DNA of 64,000 nt, taken from contig CBDIIA010000002.1 of NCBI GenBank assembly GCA_965279475.1, forward strand, positions 1,426,001 through 1,490,000, given 5' to 3'. How positions within the stretch are numbered: the stretch's first letter is position 1; each line of letters opens with the position of its first letter. Below the pieces are notes generated by a model, which saw only the letters and a list, made by a program, of their open reading frames with translations, searched no databases and was not told the DNA's origin. Shown piece by piece: positions 43,950 to 52,091 of this stretch. The position numbers were made by a program, and so were the translations under genes. The stretch comes from Pseudorhodoferax sp965279475 (GTDB lineage: Bacteria > Pseudomonadota > Gammaproteobacteria > Burkholderiales > Burkholderiaceae_C).

Positions 43950-44849
43950 TCAAGGCAGCGCGTCCAGCACCTCGCGCAGCACCTGCAGGAAGGCCGATGC
44001 CGCTGGCGACAGCGAGCGGTCCTGCAGGCGCAGCGCACCGATCGTGCGGCACAGCTCGGGCTTGACCAGCGGGATCGCCACCAGCGTCGGATGCCCGGCC
44101 AGCGGCAGCGCAATCACCGGCAGGATACCGATGCCGAACCCCGCCTCCAGCATGCCGTGCACCGTCGACAGGTGCGACACCGGCGTCGAGCGTTTCAGCA
44201 CCACGCGGTGGCGCACCAGTTCGTCGCTGATCATCTGGTGCGTGCCGCTGGAGGTCGACAGCGCGACCAGGCTCTCGCCGCCGAGTTCATGCCAGGCCAC
44301 CCGCTTGCGCCTCGCGAGCCGGTGCCCCCGGGTGCAGACCAGATGGAAGCGGTCTTCCTTCAGCGGCTCGAACAGCATCTCCTGCGGCACGCGGGCGGGC
44401 GCGATGGTCAGGCCGAAGTCGGCGTCGCGCGCCCGCACCGATTCGAGCACCTGCGTGGCCACGTCGTCGCGCACGATCACGTCGACCGCCGGGTACAACG
44501 CCTCGCAGCGTTCGATGGCCAGCGGCATCACGCGCCCCGCGATCGACGAGACGCAGCTCACCACCACGCGGCCACGCCGCGAATGGGCCTGGTCGCCGAC
44601 CTCCTGCAGCAGCCGGTCGAGGTCGGCCAGGATGCGTGCGCTGCCGCTCAGGAAGTACGCGCCCAGCTCGGTGGTGCGCACCGAGCGCGAGGTGCGGTCG
44701 AACAGCGTGACGCCGAGCGCGCGCTCGAGCTCGGCGATGGCCAGCGACAGCGCGGGCTGCGAGACGTGGACCGTCTCGGCAGCGCGGCGAAAGCTGGAAT
44801 GCTGCGCGACCGCCTGGGCGGCGCGCAGATGGCGCAGGGTCACATGCAT
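43950..44849 (-). CDS. LysR-family transcriptional regulator
   Basis: A 299-residue LysR regulator with the N-terminal helix-turn-helix LRHLRAAQAVAQHSSFRRAAETVHVSQPALSLAIAELE and a type 2 periplasmic-binding-like effector domain (RRGRVVVSCVSSIAGRVMPLAIERC). It is divergent from the YrdC-like gene, across 109 bp, and may control that gene and the Bug gene behind it. It could equally affect the AraC gene that follows on its own strand. Confidence 0.9.
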   Translation of the reverse strand: MHVTLRHLRAAQAVAQHSSFRRAAETVHVSQPALSLAIAELERALGVTLFDRTSRSVRTTELGAYFLSGSARILADLDRLLQEVGDQAHSRRGRVVVSCVSSIAGRVMPLAIERCEALYPAVDVIVRDDVATQVLESVRARDADFGLTIAPARVPQEMLFEPLKEDRFHLVCTRGHRLARRKRVAWHELGGESLVALSTSSGTHQMISDELVRHRVVLKRSTPVSHLSTVHGMLEAGFGIGILPVIALPLAGHPTLVAIPLVKPELCRTIGALRLQDRSLSPAASAFLQVLREVLDALP

Positions 44850-44866
44850 CAGAAATCCGGATCAAA

Positions 44867-44912
44867 CGATAAGAACAATCGAATTGCCTGAACGATCCGC
44901 CGATCGTACGCT
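44867..44912 (+). promoter_or_regulatory. Possible LysR site and promoter for the YrdC-like gene
   Basis: Between the divergent LysR and YrdC-like genes lies CGATAAGAACAATCG (44867-44881), an inverted repeat CGAT/ATCG that also fits the T-N11-A pattern of LysR operators. A weak plus-strand promoter follows: -35 TTGCCT (44884-44889) and -10 TACGCT (44907-44912), 17 bp apart. Confidence 0.35.
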
Positions 44913-44958
44913 GCTGCCTCTTCATGCTGGCGTTGTGCCGCATTCCAGAAAAGGTCTT

Positions 44959-45636
44959 ATGCAAGTTCTGAACATCCCCGCCGACGCACGCCGGGCATTC
45001 GAGACATTGAAGGCGGGCGGGATCGCGATCTTCCCGGTGGACGTGGGCTATACGATCGCCGGCGGCTCGCATGCGTCGCTGCGGCGCATCTTCGACACCA
45101 AGCAACGCGCGCCGACCAAGCTCAACGCGATGGTCGGCGACATGGAGATCCACCGTGCGCTGCACGTGCTGGACCCGCTGGCCCGCGACATGGTGGCCAC
45201 GCTGACCGAGGGCTACGACCTGCCGATCGGCGCCATCGCGCCGTACCGCGAAGACCATCCACTGATCCAGCGCCTGGACCCGGCCGCGCTGCTGGGCAGC
45301 CAGAAGGACGGCACGATCGCCATGCTGATCAACGCCGGCCCGTTCCACCGCGAACTCTGCCGGCTGAGCCGGGAAGAGAACTTCCCGATCTTCGGCTCTT
45401 CGGCGAACCTGACCAACACCGGCACGAAGTTCCGCGTGCAGGACATCCCGCAGGAGCTGATCGGCATCGCCGACACCGTGGTCGACTACGGCCTGCGCAA
45501 GTACCACGCGTACAAGCGCTCGGCGACCTTGATCAACTTCCAGACCATGGACGTGGTCCGCGTGGGCTCATGCTATGAACTGGTGGCCGACGTGCTGCTG
45601 CGCCATTTCGACGTGCGGCTGCCTGCTGCCGACTGA
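44959..45636 (+). CDS. Sua5/YciO/YrdC-family protein
   Basis: A 225-residue protein with the YrdC-like double-stranded nucleic-acid-binding fold: LKAGGIAIFPVDVGYTIAGGSHASLRRIFDTKQRAPTKL near the N-terminus and IFGSSANLTNTG later. TsaC/Sua5 enzymes make threonylcarbamoyl-AMP for tRNA t6A. This one diverges in the substrate loop and sits alone beside a Bug gene, so it may be a YciO-like paralogue with a different job. The ATG at 44959 has AAAAGG upstream. Confidence 0.82.
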   Translation: MQVLNIPADARRAFETLKAGGIAIFPVDVGYTIAGGSHASLRRIFDTKQRAPTKLNAMVGDMEIHRALHVLDPLARDMVATLTEGYDLPIGAIAPYREDHPLIQRLDPAALLGSQKDGTIAMLINAGPFHRELCRLSREENFPIFGSSANLTNTGTKFRVQDIPQELIGIADTVVDYGLRKYHAYKRSATLINFQTMDVVRVGSCYELVADVLLRHFDVRLPAAD

Positions 45637-45702
45637 GCGCACCGGCGCCCGTTTTCCCCATCACCTGCAGCCGCTGAAGCGGCGCTTTTCGGAGACAAGA
45701 CC

Positions 45703-46683
45703 ATGCCATCATTCCCACCCGCCCGCTTGCTGGGCTTCTTGCTGTGCGCTGCGGCCGTCGCGGCCGGGCCCTCCGCGTGGGCGCAGAAATTTCCCGACAA
45801 GCCGATCCGCCTGGTCGTGCCGTTCGCGGCCGGCGGCGGCACCGACATCCTCGCGCGCGATGTGGCGCCGCGGCTGTCCGAGGTGCTGGGCCAGCCGGTG
45901 GTGGTCGACAACCGCGGCGGCGCGGGCGGCAACATCGGCTCGGACATCGTGGCCAAGGCGCCGGCCGACGGCTACACCGTGCTGTTCGGCTCGAACTCGA
46001 TGTCGATCAACGCCGGGCTCTACAAGAACCTGCCGTTCGACACCGTCAAGTCGTTCTCGGCGATCGGCATGGTGGCCACCGCGCCGATGGTGCTGGTGAC
46101 CAACGCCGAGCTGCCGTTCAAGACCGTGCAGGACCTGATCGCCGCCGCCAAGGCCAAGCCGGGCACACTGAACTGGAGCACGCCGGGCAACGGCACGCCG
46201 CACCATCTGGCGGAAGAGACCTTCAACCGCATGACCGGCGCCAACCTGACGCACGTGCAGTACAAGGGCGGTGGCCCGGCCATCAACGACCTGCTGGGCA
46301 AACACACGCAGGCCAGCGTGCTGACGCTGGCCTCGGTCAAGTCGTTCATCACGACAGGCAAGTTCCGCGCGCTGGGCGTGGCGACGGCCACCCGCACGCC
46401 GCTGATGCCCGACGTGCCGACCATCGCCGAGGCCGGTGTGCCCGGCTTCGCGGCCGACCTCTGGTATGGCCTGTTCGTGCCGGCCGGCACACCCGAACCC
46501 GTGGTGCAGACGCTGAACGCAGCGCTGAACAAGGTGCTGACCGACAAGGACGTTCAGCAGCGGTTTCTGTCGCAGGGTTATGAGGCGAAGGCGGGGTCGC
46601 CGGGGCAGTTGAAGACGATGTTGTCGGATGATTTGACGCGGAGCGCGAAGATCATTTTGGATGCGAATATCAAGGCGGAGTAG
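45703..46683 (+). CDS. Bug-family (TctC-like) periplasmic substrate-binding protein
   Basis: A 326-residue Bug protein with a signal peptide ending near PSAWA. The mature part opens QKFPDKPIRLVVPFAAGGGTDILARDVAPR, followed by VVVDNRGGAGGNIGSDI and ADGYTVLFGSNSMSINAGLY. It follows the YrdC-like gene by 66 bp. The last 40 or so codons switch from GC-rich third positions to frequent TTG, GAT, ATT and AAT, unlike the rest of the gene. The stop overlaps the convergent TPR gene by 14 bp. Confidence 0.92.
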   Translation: MPSFPPARLLGFLLCAAAVAAGPSAWAQKFPDKPIRLVVPFAAGGGTDILARDVAPRLSEVLGQPVVVDNRGGAGGNIGSDIVAKAPADGYTVLFGSNSMSINAGLYKNLPFDTVKSFSAIGMVATAPMVLVTNAELPFKTVQDLIAAAKAKPGTLNWSTPGNGTPHHLAEETFNRMTGANLTHVQYKGGGPAINDLLGKHTQASVLTLASVKSFITTGKFRALGVATATRTPLMPDVPTIAEAGVPGFAADLWYGLFVPAGTPEPVVQTLNAALNKVLTDKDVQQRFLSQGYEAKAGSPGQLKTMLSDDLTRSAKIILDANIKAE

Positions 46684-48655
46684 GTTTGAAGTCCTGCAGC
46701 GCGGACATCACGCGCTGCAGGACTTCGTCCCAGTCGCCTGCCGTGCGTTGACGGAACAGGCGAGCGGTGGGGTACCAGGGGCTGTCTTCACGGTCTAGCA
46801 TCCAGCGCCAGTCGGGATTTTTGGGTAGCAAGAGCCACAAAGGTTTGCCGAGTGCGCCGGCAAGATGGGCGACGCTGGTGTCGACACTGATGACCAGATC
46901 CATGCAATCGATCAAAGCTGCCGTTTCGGCAAAGCTGTGCAGTTCGGTTGCTACGTTAATGACATCAGGGTGGCGCTCAAGGGTGCTGAGGTCGTAGTCG
47001 CGAATCTCTTTCTGCAGGCTCACAAACTGGCAATCGGCAGGAGCGTGTGCGAGGATGTTAGCCAATGGAATCGAGCGATTGTGGTCGTTCTGATGGCCAG
47101 CGTTTCCAGACCACACAATGCCCACGCGAAGGCTACTTTTCTGCCCCAACCGACTCCTCCATTTTTTGCGCATCAGTGGATCGCTAGATAAATACGGAAT
47201 CGGTGAGGGTACTGTTTCCAGCGTCGTACCGAATGCACCGGGAAGACTCAGCATTGAACAATAAAAATCAAATGCAGGGACTGGAGCATCATTCTTGGCG
47301 AGAAGGATTCCATCTGGAAGTGTCTGCAGCAATGGATGAAGCGCGTCGGGCAGCTTGAGAATGACTCGCTTTGCAGCGCGCTCACTCAGTACTAAGGAGG
47401 CATACCGCAGAAACTGGATGCTATCTCCCAAGCCTTGTTCGTGGATCAAGATAATGGATTTATCGCGTAAATCCTGACCTGTCCAATTCGGCTCTTGCAG
47501 GTCGGGCTTTAGAAGTCTTGCTCCGTGGGTATTGGCGTTCCAGCGCCACTCGTATTCCATCCAGCCTTCTGAAAATTCGCCAAGAAGCAAATGCGCAATG
47601 GCTTTGTTCCAATGGAGGTCTGCATTCCCGGGGGCCAGTGCAATCCCTCGCGTGGCAAGTTCCAAAGATTCTCGGCCTTGGCCGTTAGCCATCAGCGCGA
47701 AACACAAACTGTAGATCGCGTGATGATGGTCGGGCCGCAGACTGAGTGCTCGTTTGAGGAACTCTATCGATTGCTCTCCTCGCCCCAGCTTCTGAAGTAC
47801 TGCTCCGCAATTGCTGATGGCCTCGACGAACTCCGGCTCACGCGAAAGTGCTTCCTCATAGGCCTTTAGCGCTTCGTCGAATTGATTCAGCGCAAATAGT
47901 GCATTTCCCTTGGCGTGCCACGCCTGTGCGTCGTTGCCATCGACTCCAAGGATCGCATCTGAGACCTGCAACGACTCGTCAAATCGCTTTAACTCGTGAA
48001 GCGCCTGGCTGCGACGTAGGCGCACGGCGTTGGAGGTGTCGCCGCTGTGCTCCAGACGGTCGAGCCAATTGAGGGCTTCCCCGAACTGCTCGCTCCGCAT
48101 CAAACGCTGGACAAGAAGATGAATGACGTCAACCGACTCGGGGTTGATCAGAATGGCCTGTCGATACGCCGTCAAGGCTTGTTCGATCTTTCCGACCCTC
48201 TCCAGCGCGCTCCCTAAGTCCCGGAAACCGATATCAAAGTCAGGCTTCAACTCCACCGCCCTGTGGAAATCGACTACAGCTGATTCGAATAGCCCTTGCG
48301 ATGCCCGCGATTGACCAAGTAGGTAGTGGGCGTCGTAAATGTCCGCGTCGATCGCGATCGCCCTGGATAAACATTCCTCAGCGAGTTCAAACTGCTCCTG
48401 CTCCAGGAGACCGAAACCCAGATTCAAATGTGCGTAAGGGTCGCTGGGGCTTTGCTCTACTGCCCGTCGATAACAGGCGACGGCTTCATCCAATTTTCCT
48501 TCAGCGAGAAACGCATTGCCCCTGCGTTTCCAGTCGACCGCCGCCTCCGCCATTCCCGGCGTTGCCTGAATTTCGATCGATTGCGCTTTTGGAGCCTTGG
48601 CGCCCAAAAAGCGCGCTAGCAGATGACGGACCGCTTGCAAATCTTTCACTCCCAA
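46670..48655 (-). CDS. TPR-repeat protein with glycosyltransferase-9-like C-terminal domain
   Basis: A 661-residue protein. Residues about 40-390 are tandem tetratricopeptide repeats (for example GNAFLAEGKLDEAVACYRRA, GNALFALNQFDEALKAYEEA, LGRGEQSIEFLKRALSLRP). From about 400 to 655 a glycosyltransferase-B-like domain follows: IILIHEQGLGDSIQFLRYA, RVGIVWSGNAGHQNDHNRSIPL and DLVISVDTSVAHLAGALGKPLWLLLP, as in ADP-heptose transferases and O-GlcNAc-transferase-like proteins. It may glycosylate protein or surface polymer. Base composition is clearly lower in GC and codon use more mixed than its neighbours, suggesting acquisition from elsewhere. Confidence 0.85.
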   Translation of the reverse strand: MGVKDLQAVRHLLARFLGAKAPKAQSIEIQATPGMAEAAVDWKRRGNAFLAEGKLDEAVACYRRAVEQSPSDPYAHLNLGFGLLEQEQFELAEECLSRAIAIDADIYDAHYLLGQSRASQGLFESAVVDFHRAVELKPDFDIGFRDLGSALERVGKIEQALTAYRQAILINPESVDVIHLLVQRLMRSEQFGEALNWLDRLEHSGDTSNAVRLRRSQALHELKRFDESLQVSDAILGVDGNDAQAWHAKGNALFALNQFDEALKAYEEALSREPEFVEAISNCGAVLQKLGRGEQSIEFLKRALSLRPDHHHAIYSLCFALMANGQGRESLELATRGIALAPGNADLHWNKAIAHLLLGEFSEGWMEYEWRWNANTHGARLLKPDLQEPNWTGQDLRDKSIILIHEQGLGDSIQFLRYASLVLSERAAKRVILKLPDALHPLLQTLPDGILLAKNDAPVPAFDFYCSMLSLPGAFGTTLETVPSPIPYLSSDPLMRKKWRSRLGQKSSLRVGIVWSGNAGHQNDHNRSIPLANILAHAPADCQFVSLQKEIRDYDLSTLERHPDVINVATELHSFAETAALIDCMDLVISVDTSVAHLAGALGKPLWLLLPKNPDWRWMLDREDSPWYPTARLFRQRTAGDWDEVLQRVMSALQDFKPTPP

Positions 48656-48681
48656 AAGTCAGTGCTTGCGTTTTGAATGCC

Positions 48682-48984
48682 TCAAAGCCGCAACGTCAAC
48701 CACTCCGTCAGCTCATCCGCATACGCCGCCGGGCATCCCCCATCCTTCAGCGTCCACAGAAACGCGTTCGCCAGCTTCGACTTCTTGTAGAAATTGAGCG
48801 GCTGTTTGGCCTTGAACGCCTGCAGTTGCCGGGCGGCCTTCTGCAAGGTCTTCTGCGCCTTGGGGGTGAACTTCGCGTCCTTGGCCTTCGCCTTGGTCTG
48901 CGTTGCCAATTCGCCCAGGATGAACTTCGCGAGTTCCTCTGCAAATGCCCTGGAAGGGCCGGTGTCGAACCAACTCAACAGCAT
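48682..48984 (-). CDS. Conserved hypothetical protein
   Basis: A 100-residue protein I cannot assign to a named family. It is lysine- and alanine-rich in the middle (ELATQTKAKAKDAKFTPKAQKTLQKAARQLQAFKAKQ) and appears all-helical, with no signal or membrane span. Codon use is GC-rich like the core genome, unlike the TPR gene just downstream, which supports it as a real resident gene. It sits 88 bp downstream of htpG on the same strand. Confidence 0.6.
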   Translation of the reverse strand: MLLSWFDTGPSRAFAEELAKFILGELATQTKAKAKDAKFTPKAQKTLQKAARQLQAFKAKQPLNFYKKSKLANAFLWTLKDGGCPAAYADELTEWLTLRL

Positions 48985-49038
48985 GGATGCGCCTTCGTCT
49001 GAAAACTAGCCGGGGTGCCGCCGGAAATTCTACGCGGC

Positions 49039-49059
49039 GGCCGGCCGCTCGGGCCGGCC
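49039..49059 (-). terminator. GC-rich hairpin after htpG
   Basis: GGCCGGC (49039-49045) and GCCGGCC (49053-49059) form a 7-bp perfect stem with a 7-base loop, 14 bp after the htpG stop. There is no T-run, so it is at most a weak intrinsic terminator or an RNA-stabilising 3' hairpin. Confidence 0.4.
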
Positions 49060-49072
49060 TTGGCGGCCACGC

Positions 49073-51109
49073 TCATGCCAGCAGCGCGTTGACCCGCTTC
49101 ACATACGCCGCCGGATCGTCCGGCAGCCCCCCTTCGGCCAGCAGCGCCTGGTCGAACAGGATGTGGGCCAGGTCGTTGAAATGTACCGAGCCTTCGAGCT
49201 TTTTCACCAGCGGGTGTTCGGCGTTGACTTCGAGCACGGGCTTCACTTCGGGTGCCTTCTGGCCGGCCTGTTTCAGCATGCGAGCCAGCTGGGTGCTCAT
49301 GCCATCGTCCTGCACGACCAGGCAGGCGGGCGAGTCGACCAGGCGGGTGGTCACGCGCACGTCCGCGGCCTTGTCCTTCAGCGCTTCCTTCAGCTTCGCC
49401 AGCAGCGGCTTGAAGGCTTCGGCGGCTTCCTCGGCGGCCTTCTTCTCGGTGTCGTCCTGCAGTTTGCCCAGGTCGACCGCGCCCTTGGCGACCGATTGCA
49501 GCGGCGTGCCGTCGAACTCGTTCAGGTAGTTCAGCGCCCATTCGTCCACGCGGTCCGTCATCAGCAGCACCTCGATGCCCTTCTTCTTGAAGACTTCGAG
49601 TTGCGGGCTGTTCTTGGCGGCGGCGGTGGTGTCGGCGGTGATGTAGTAGATCGCTTCCTGGCCTTCCTTCATGCGGCTCTTGTAGTCGGCAAACGAGACG
49701 GTCACGGTGTCGGACGTGGTGCTGGCAAAACGCAGCAGCTTGGCCAGGCGCTCGCGGTTGGCGAAGTCCTCGCCCAGGCCTTCCTTCAGCACCGAACCGA
49801 ACTCGGCGTAGAAGCGCGCGTACTTGTCGGAGTCGTCGGCGTACTGGGCCGAGGCGTCGGCCGCCGTTGGCGTGGTGTCGGCGGTCTTGTCGACGACGTC
49901 GGTCACACCTTCGGTCGGGGCGGGAGAGGGCACGGATTCACCCGATCCCACGTCGATCTTGCCTTCGCTGCTCTCGGGCGCCGTCTTCTGCTTCTTCGCC
50001 AGGTCTTCCAGCATGCTCAGCACACGCTTGGTGCAGCCATCGCGGATGGCGCGCACGTCGCGGCTCTCTTGCAGCAGCTCGCGGCTCACGTTCAGCGGCA
50101 GATCGGCCGAGTCGACCACGCCCTTCACGAAGCGCAGGTAGGTCGGCAGCAGTGCCTCGGCATCGTCCATGATGAAGACGCGCTTCACATACAGCTTGAG
50201 CCCACCCTTCTTGTCGCGGTTCCACAGGTCCATCGGCGCCTTGGCCGGGATGTAGAGCAGTTGCGTGTACTCGGTGCTGCCTTCGACGCGGTTGTGCGTG
50301 TAGGCCAGCGGCGCCTCGTGGTCGTAGCTGATCTGTTTGTAGAACTCGTTGTACTCGTCCGGCGTCACGTCCTTCTTGGGGCGCGACCACAGGGCGCTGG
50401 CCTTGTTGACGGTCTCCCACTCGTCGGTGGTGACCATCTCGCCGCCCTTGTTGTCCTCGCCTTCCTTCCACTCTTCCTTCTTCATCAGGATGGGCAGCGA
50501 GATGTGGTCGGAGTACTTGCCGATGACCGACTTGAGCTTCCAGGTGCTCAAGTATTCCTCGGCATCGTCGCGCAGGTGCAGGATGACGCTGGTGCCACGG
50601 TCGGCACGGGTGATGGTCTCGACCTCGAAGTCGCCGGTGCCGCCGCTGGTCCAGCGCACACCTTGCTCGGGCGGCAGACCGGCGCGGCGCGACTCGACCG
50701 TGATCTTGTCGGCGACGATGAAGCCCGAGTAGAAGCCCACGCCGAACTGGCCGATCAGCTGAGCGTCGACCTTCTGCTCGCCGGAGAGCTTGCCAACGAA
50801 TTCCTTCGTGCCGCTCTTGGCGATCGTGCCCAGGTTGGCGATGGCCTCCTGCTCCGACAGCCCGATGCCGTTGTCGGTGATGGTCAGCGTCTTGGCCGCT
50901 TTGTCGAAGGTGACCCGCACTTCGAGGTTGGGTTTGTCTTCGTACAGGCCGGCGTTGTTCAGCGCTTCGAAACGGAGCTTGTCACAGGCGTCGGACGCGT
51001 TGGAGATCAGTTCGCGCAGAAAGATCTCCGGGTTGGAATACAGCGCGTGGGTGACGAGGTGCAGCAACTGGGCCACTTCGGCCTGGAAGGAAAGCGTTTG
51101 CTTGGTCAT
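49073..51109 (-). CDS. htpG: Molecular chaperone HtpG (Hsp90) with an extra linker
   Basis: A 678-residue Hsp90. N-terminal ATPase motifs are LYSNPEIFLRELISNASDACDKLR, ITDNGIGLSEQEAIANLG and GQFGVGFYSGFIVADKI. The middle-domain Arg region is NVSRELLQESRDVRAIRDGCTKR. The C-terminal dimer domain ends YVKRVNALLA. The ATG at 51109 precedes TKQTLSFQAEVAQLL. Compared with the E. coli protein (624 residues), about 50 extra, low-complexity acidic and Thr/Pro-rich residues lie near 375-425, between LEDLAKKQK and DSDKYARFYAEFG. The rest is intact, so it should be active. Confidence 0.96.
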   Translation of the reverse strand: MTKQTLSFQAEVAQLLHLVTHALYSNPEIFLRELISNASDACDKLRFEALNNAGLYEDKPNLEVRVTFDKAAKTLTITDNGIGLSEQEAIANLGTIAKSGTKEFVGKLSGEQKVDAQLIGQFGVGFYSGFIVADKITVESRRAGLPPEQGVRWTSGGTGDFEVETITRADRGTSVILHLRDDAEEYLSTWKLKSVIGKYSDHISLPILMKKEEWKEGEDNKGGEMVTTDEWETVNKASALWSRPKKDVTPDEYNEFYKQISYDHEAPLAYTHNRVEGSTEYTQLLYIPAKAPMDLWNRDKKGGLKLYVKRVFIMDDAEALLPTYLRFVKGVVDSADLPLNVSRELLQESRDVRAIRDGCTKRVLSMLEDLAKKQKTAPESSEGKIDVGSGESVPSPAPTEGVTDVVDKTADTTPTAADASAQYADDSDKYARFYAEFGSVLKEGLGEDFANRERLAKLLRFASTTSDTVTVSFADYKSRMKEGQEAIYYITADTTAAAKNSPQLEVFKKKGIEVLLMTDRVDEWALNYLNEFDGTPLQSVAKGAVDLGKLQDDTEKKAAEEAAEAFKPLLAKLKEALKDKAADVRVTTRLVDSPACLVVQDDGMSTQLARMLKQAGQKAPEVKPVLEVNAEHPLVKKLEGSVHFNDLAHILFDQALLAEGGLPDDPAAYVKRVNALLA

Positions 51110-51289
51110 GTCTGGTGGTGGGTTCTCAAGGTGGCAAAGGCACACCGGCGGCGGTGTGCCGGGCAGCCTTCAATTATGGCCGGCGCCGAAGGCTTCAAGA
51201 GCCGCCGTCCGCCACAAGGCGATGTGTCCACTGCGCTCTGTGGGTTCTGGCGTTTAATTGATTGTGTGCAGTGGAATTAATCGATTTTC

Positions 51290-51318
51290 TTGAAATTGAT
51301 GTGTGAACTGTCGATATT
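51290..51318 (+). promoter_or_regulatory. Probable aqpZ promoter
   Basis: In the AT-rich 261-bp region between htpG and aqpZ, a -35 TTGAAA (51290-51295) is followed after 17 bp by a -10 GATATT (51313-51318), about 50 bp before the GTG start of aqpZ. AGGAG at 51359-51363 is the ribosome site. Confidence 0.5.
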
Positions 51319-51370
51319 CCATCGCATTTCTCTTCTACTATCGAATCTTTTAGTAACTAGGAGATCATCC

Positions 51371-52066
51371 GTGGACAGCAACATCAAGAAATGGTCGGCC
51401 GAATTCCTCGGCACGTTCTGGCTCACGCTGGGGGGATGCGGCAGCGCCGTACTGGCCGCGGCCTTTCCGGGCGTGGGTATCGGCTTGCTGGGGGTGGCGT
51501 TCGCGTTCGGCCTGACCGTCGTCACGGGCGCCTATGCGTTCGGGCCGATCTCGGGTGGGCACTTCAACCCGGCCGTGTCCATCGGCCTGGCGGTCGGGGG
51601 GCGGTTCCGCGCGGCAGATCTGCCGGGCTACATCGTGGCGCAGGTGCTGGGGGCGGTGGCCGCATCGGGTGTGCTGTACCTGATCGCGACTGGCAAGGCC
51701 GGCGTCGACATCGGCGGTTTCGCCAGCAACGGCTACGGCGACAACTCGCCGGGCAAGTACGGGCTGGGCGCGGTGCTGGTCTGCGAGGTGGTGATGACGG
51801 CGGTGTTCCTGCTGGTCATCCTGGGCGCCACCGCCAAGCGCGCACAAGCCGGTTTTGCGGGCCTGGCGATCGGCCTGTGCCTGACCTTGATCCACCTGGT
51901 GTCGATCCCCGTGTCCAACACCTCGGTCAACCCGGCCCGCAGCACCGGCCCCGCACTGTTCGCCCACACCGGGGCGCTGGGTGATCTGTGGCTGTTCTGG
52001 GTGGCGCCGATCGCGGGCGCGGTCATCGGCGCGCTGGTCTACAAGGCCGTCCTCAGCGACGACTGA
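51371..52066 (+). CDS. aqpZ: Aquaporin Z
   Basis: A 231-residue, six-span water channel. The two NPA boxes are visible (GGHFNPAVSIGLAVGGRF near residue 65 and SNTSVNPARSTGPALF near 185). The start KKWSAEFLGTFWLTLGGCGSAVLAA and the Arg after the second NPA are those of water-selective AqpZ. It starts with GTG at 51371 after AGGAG. A longer frame upstream is not similar to the family. Confidence 0.95.
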   Translation: MDSNIKKWSAEFLGTFWLTLGGCGSAVLAAAFPGVGIGLLGVAFAFGLTVVTGAYAFGPISGGHFNPAVSIGLAVGGRFRAADLPGYIVAQVLGAVAASGVLYLIATGKAGVDIGGFASNGYGDNSPGKYGLGAVLVCEVVMTAVFLLVILGATAKRAQAGFAGLAIGLCLTLIHLVSIPVSNTSVNPARSTGPALFAHTGALGDLWLFWVAPIAGAVIGALVYKAVLSDD

Positions 52067-52091
52067 ACGTCTTGGCGCCGACGCGCCATGC

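Noticed and set aside
44959..45636. Calling the YrdC-like gene tsaC
   Set aside because: The fold is right but the protein sits alone and its substrate loop differs, so a specific t6A role cannot be asserted.
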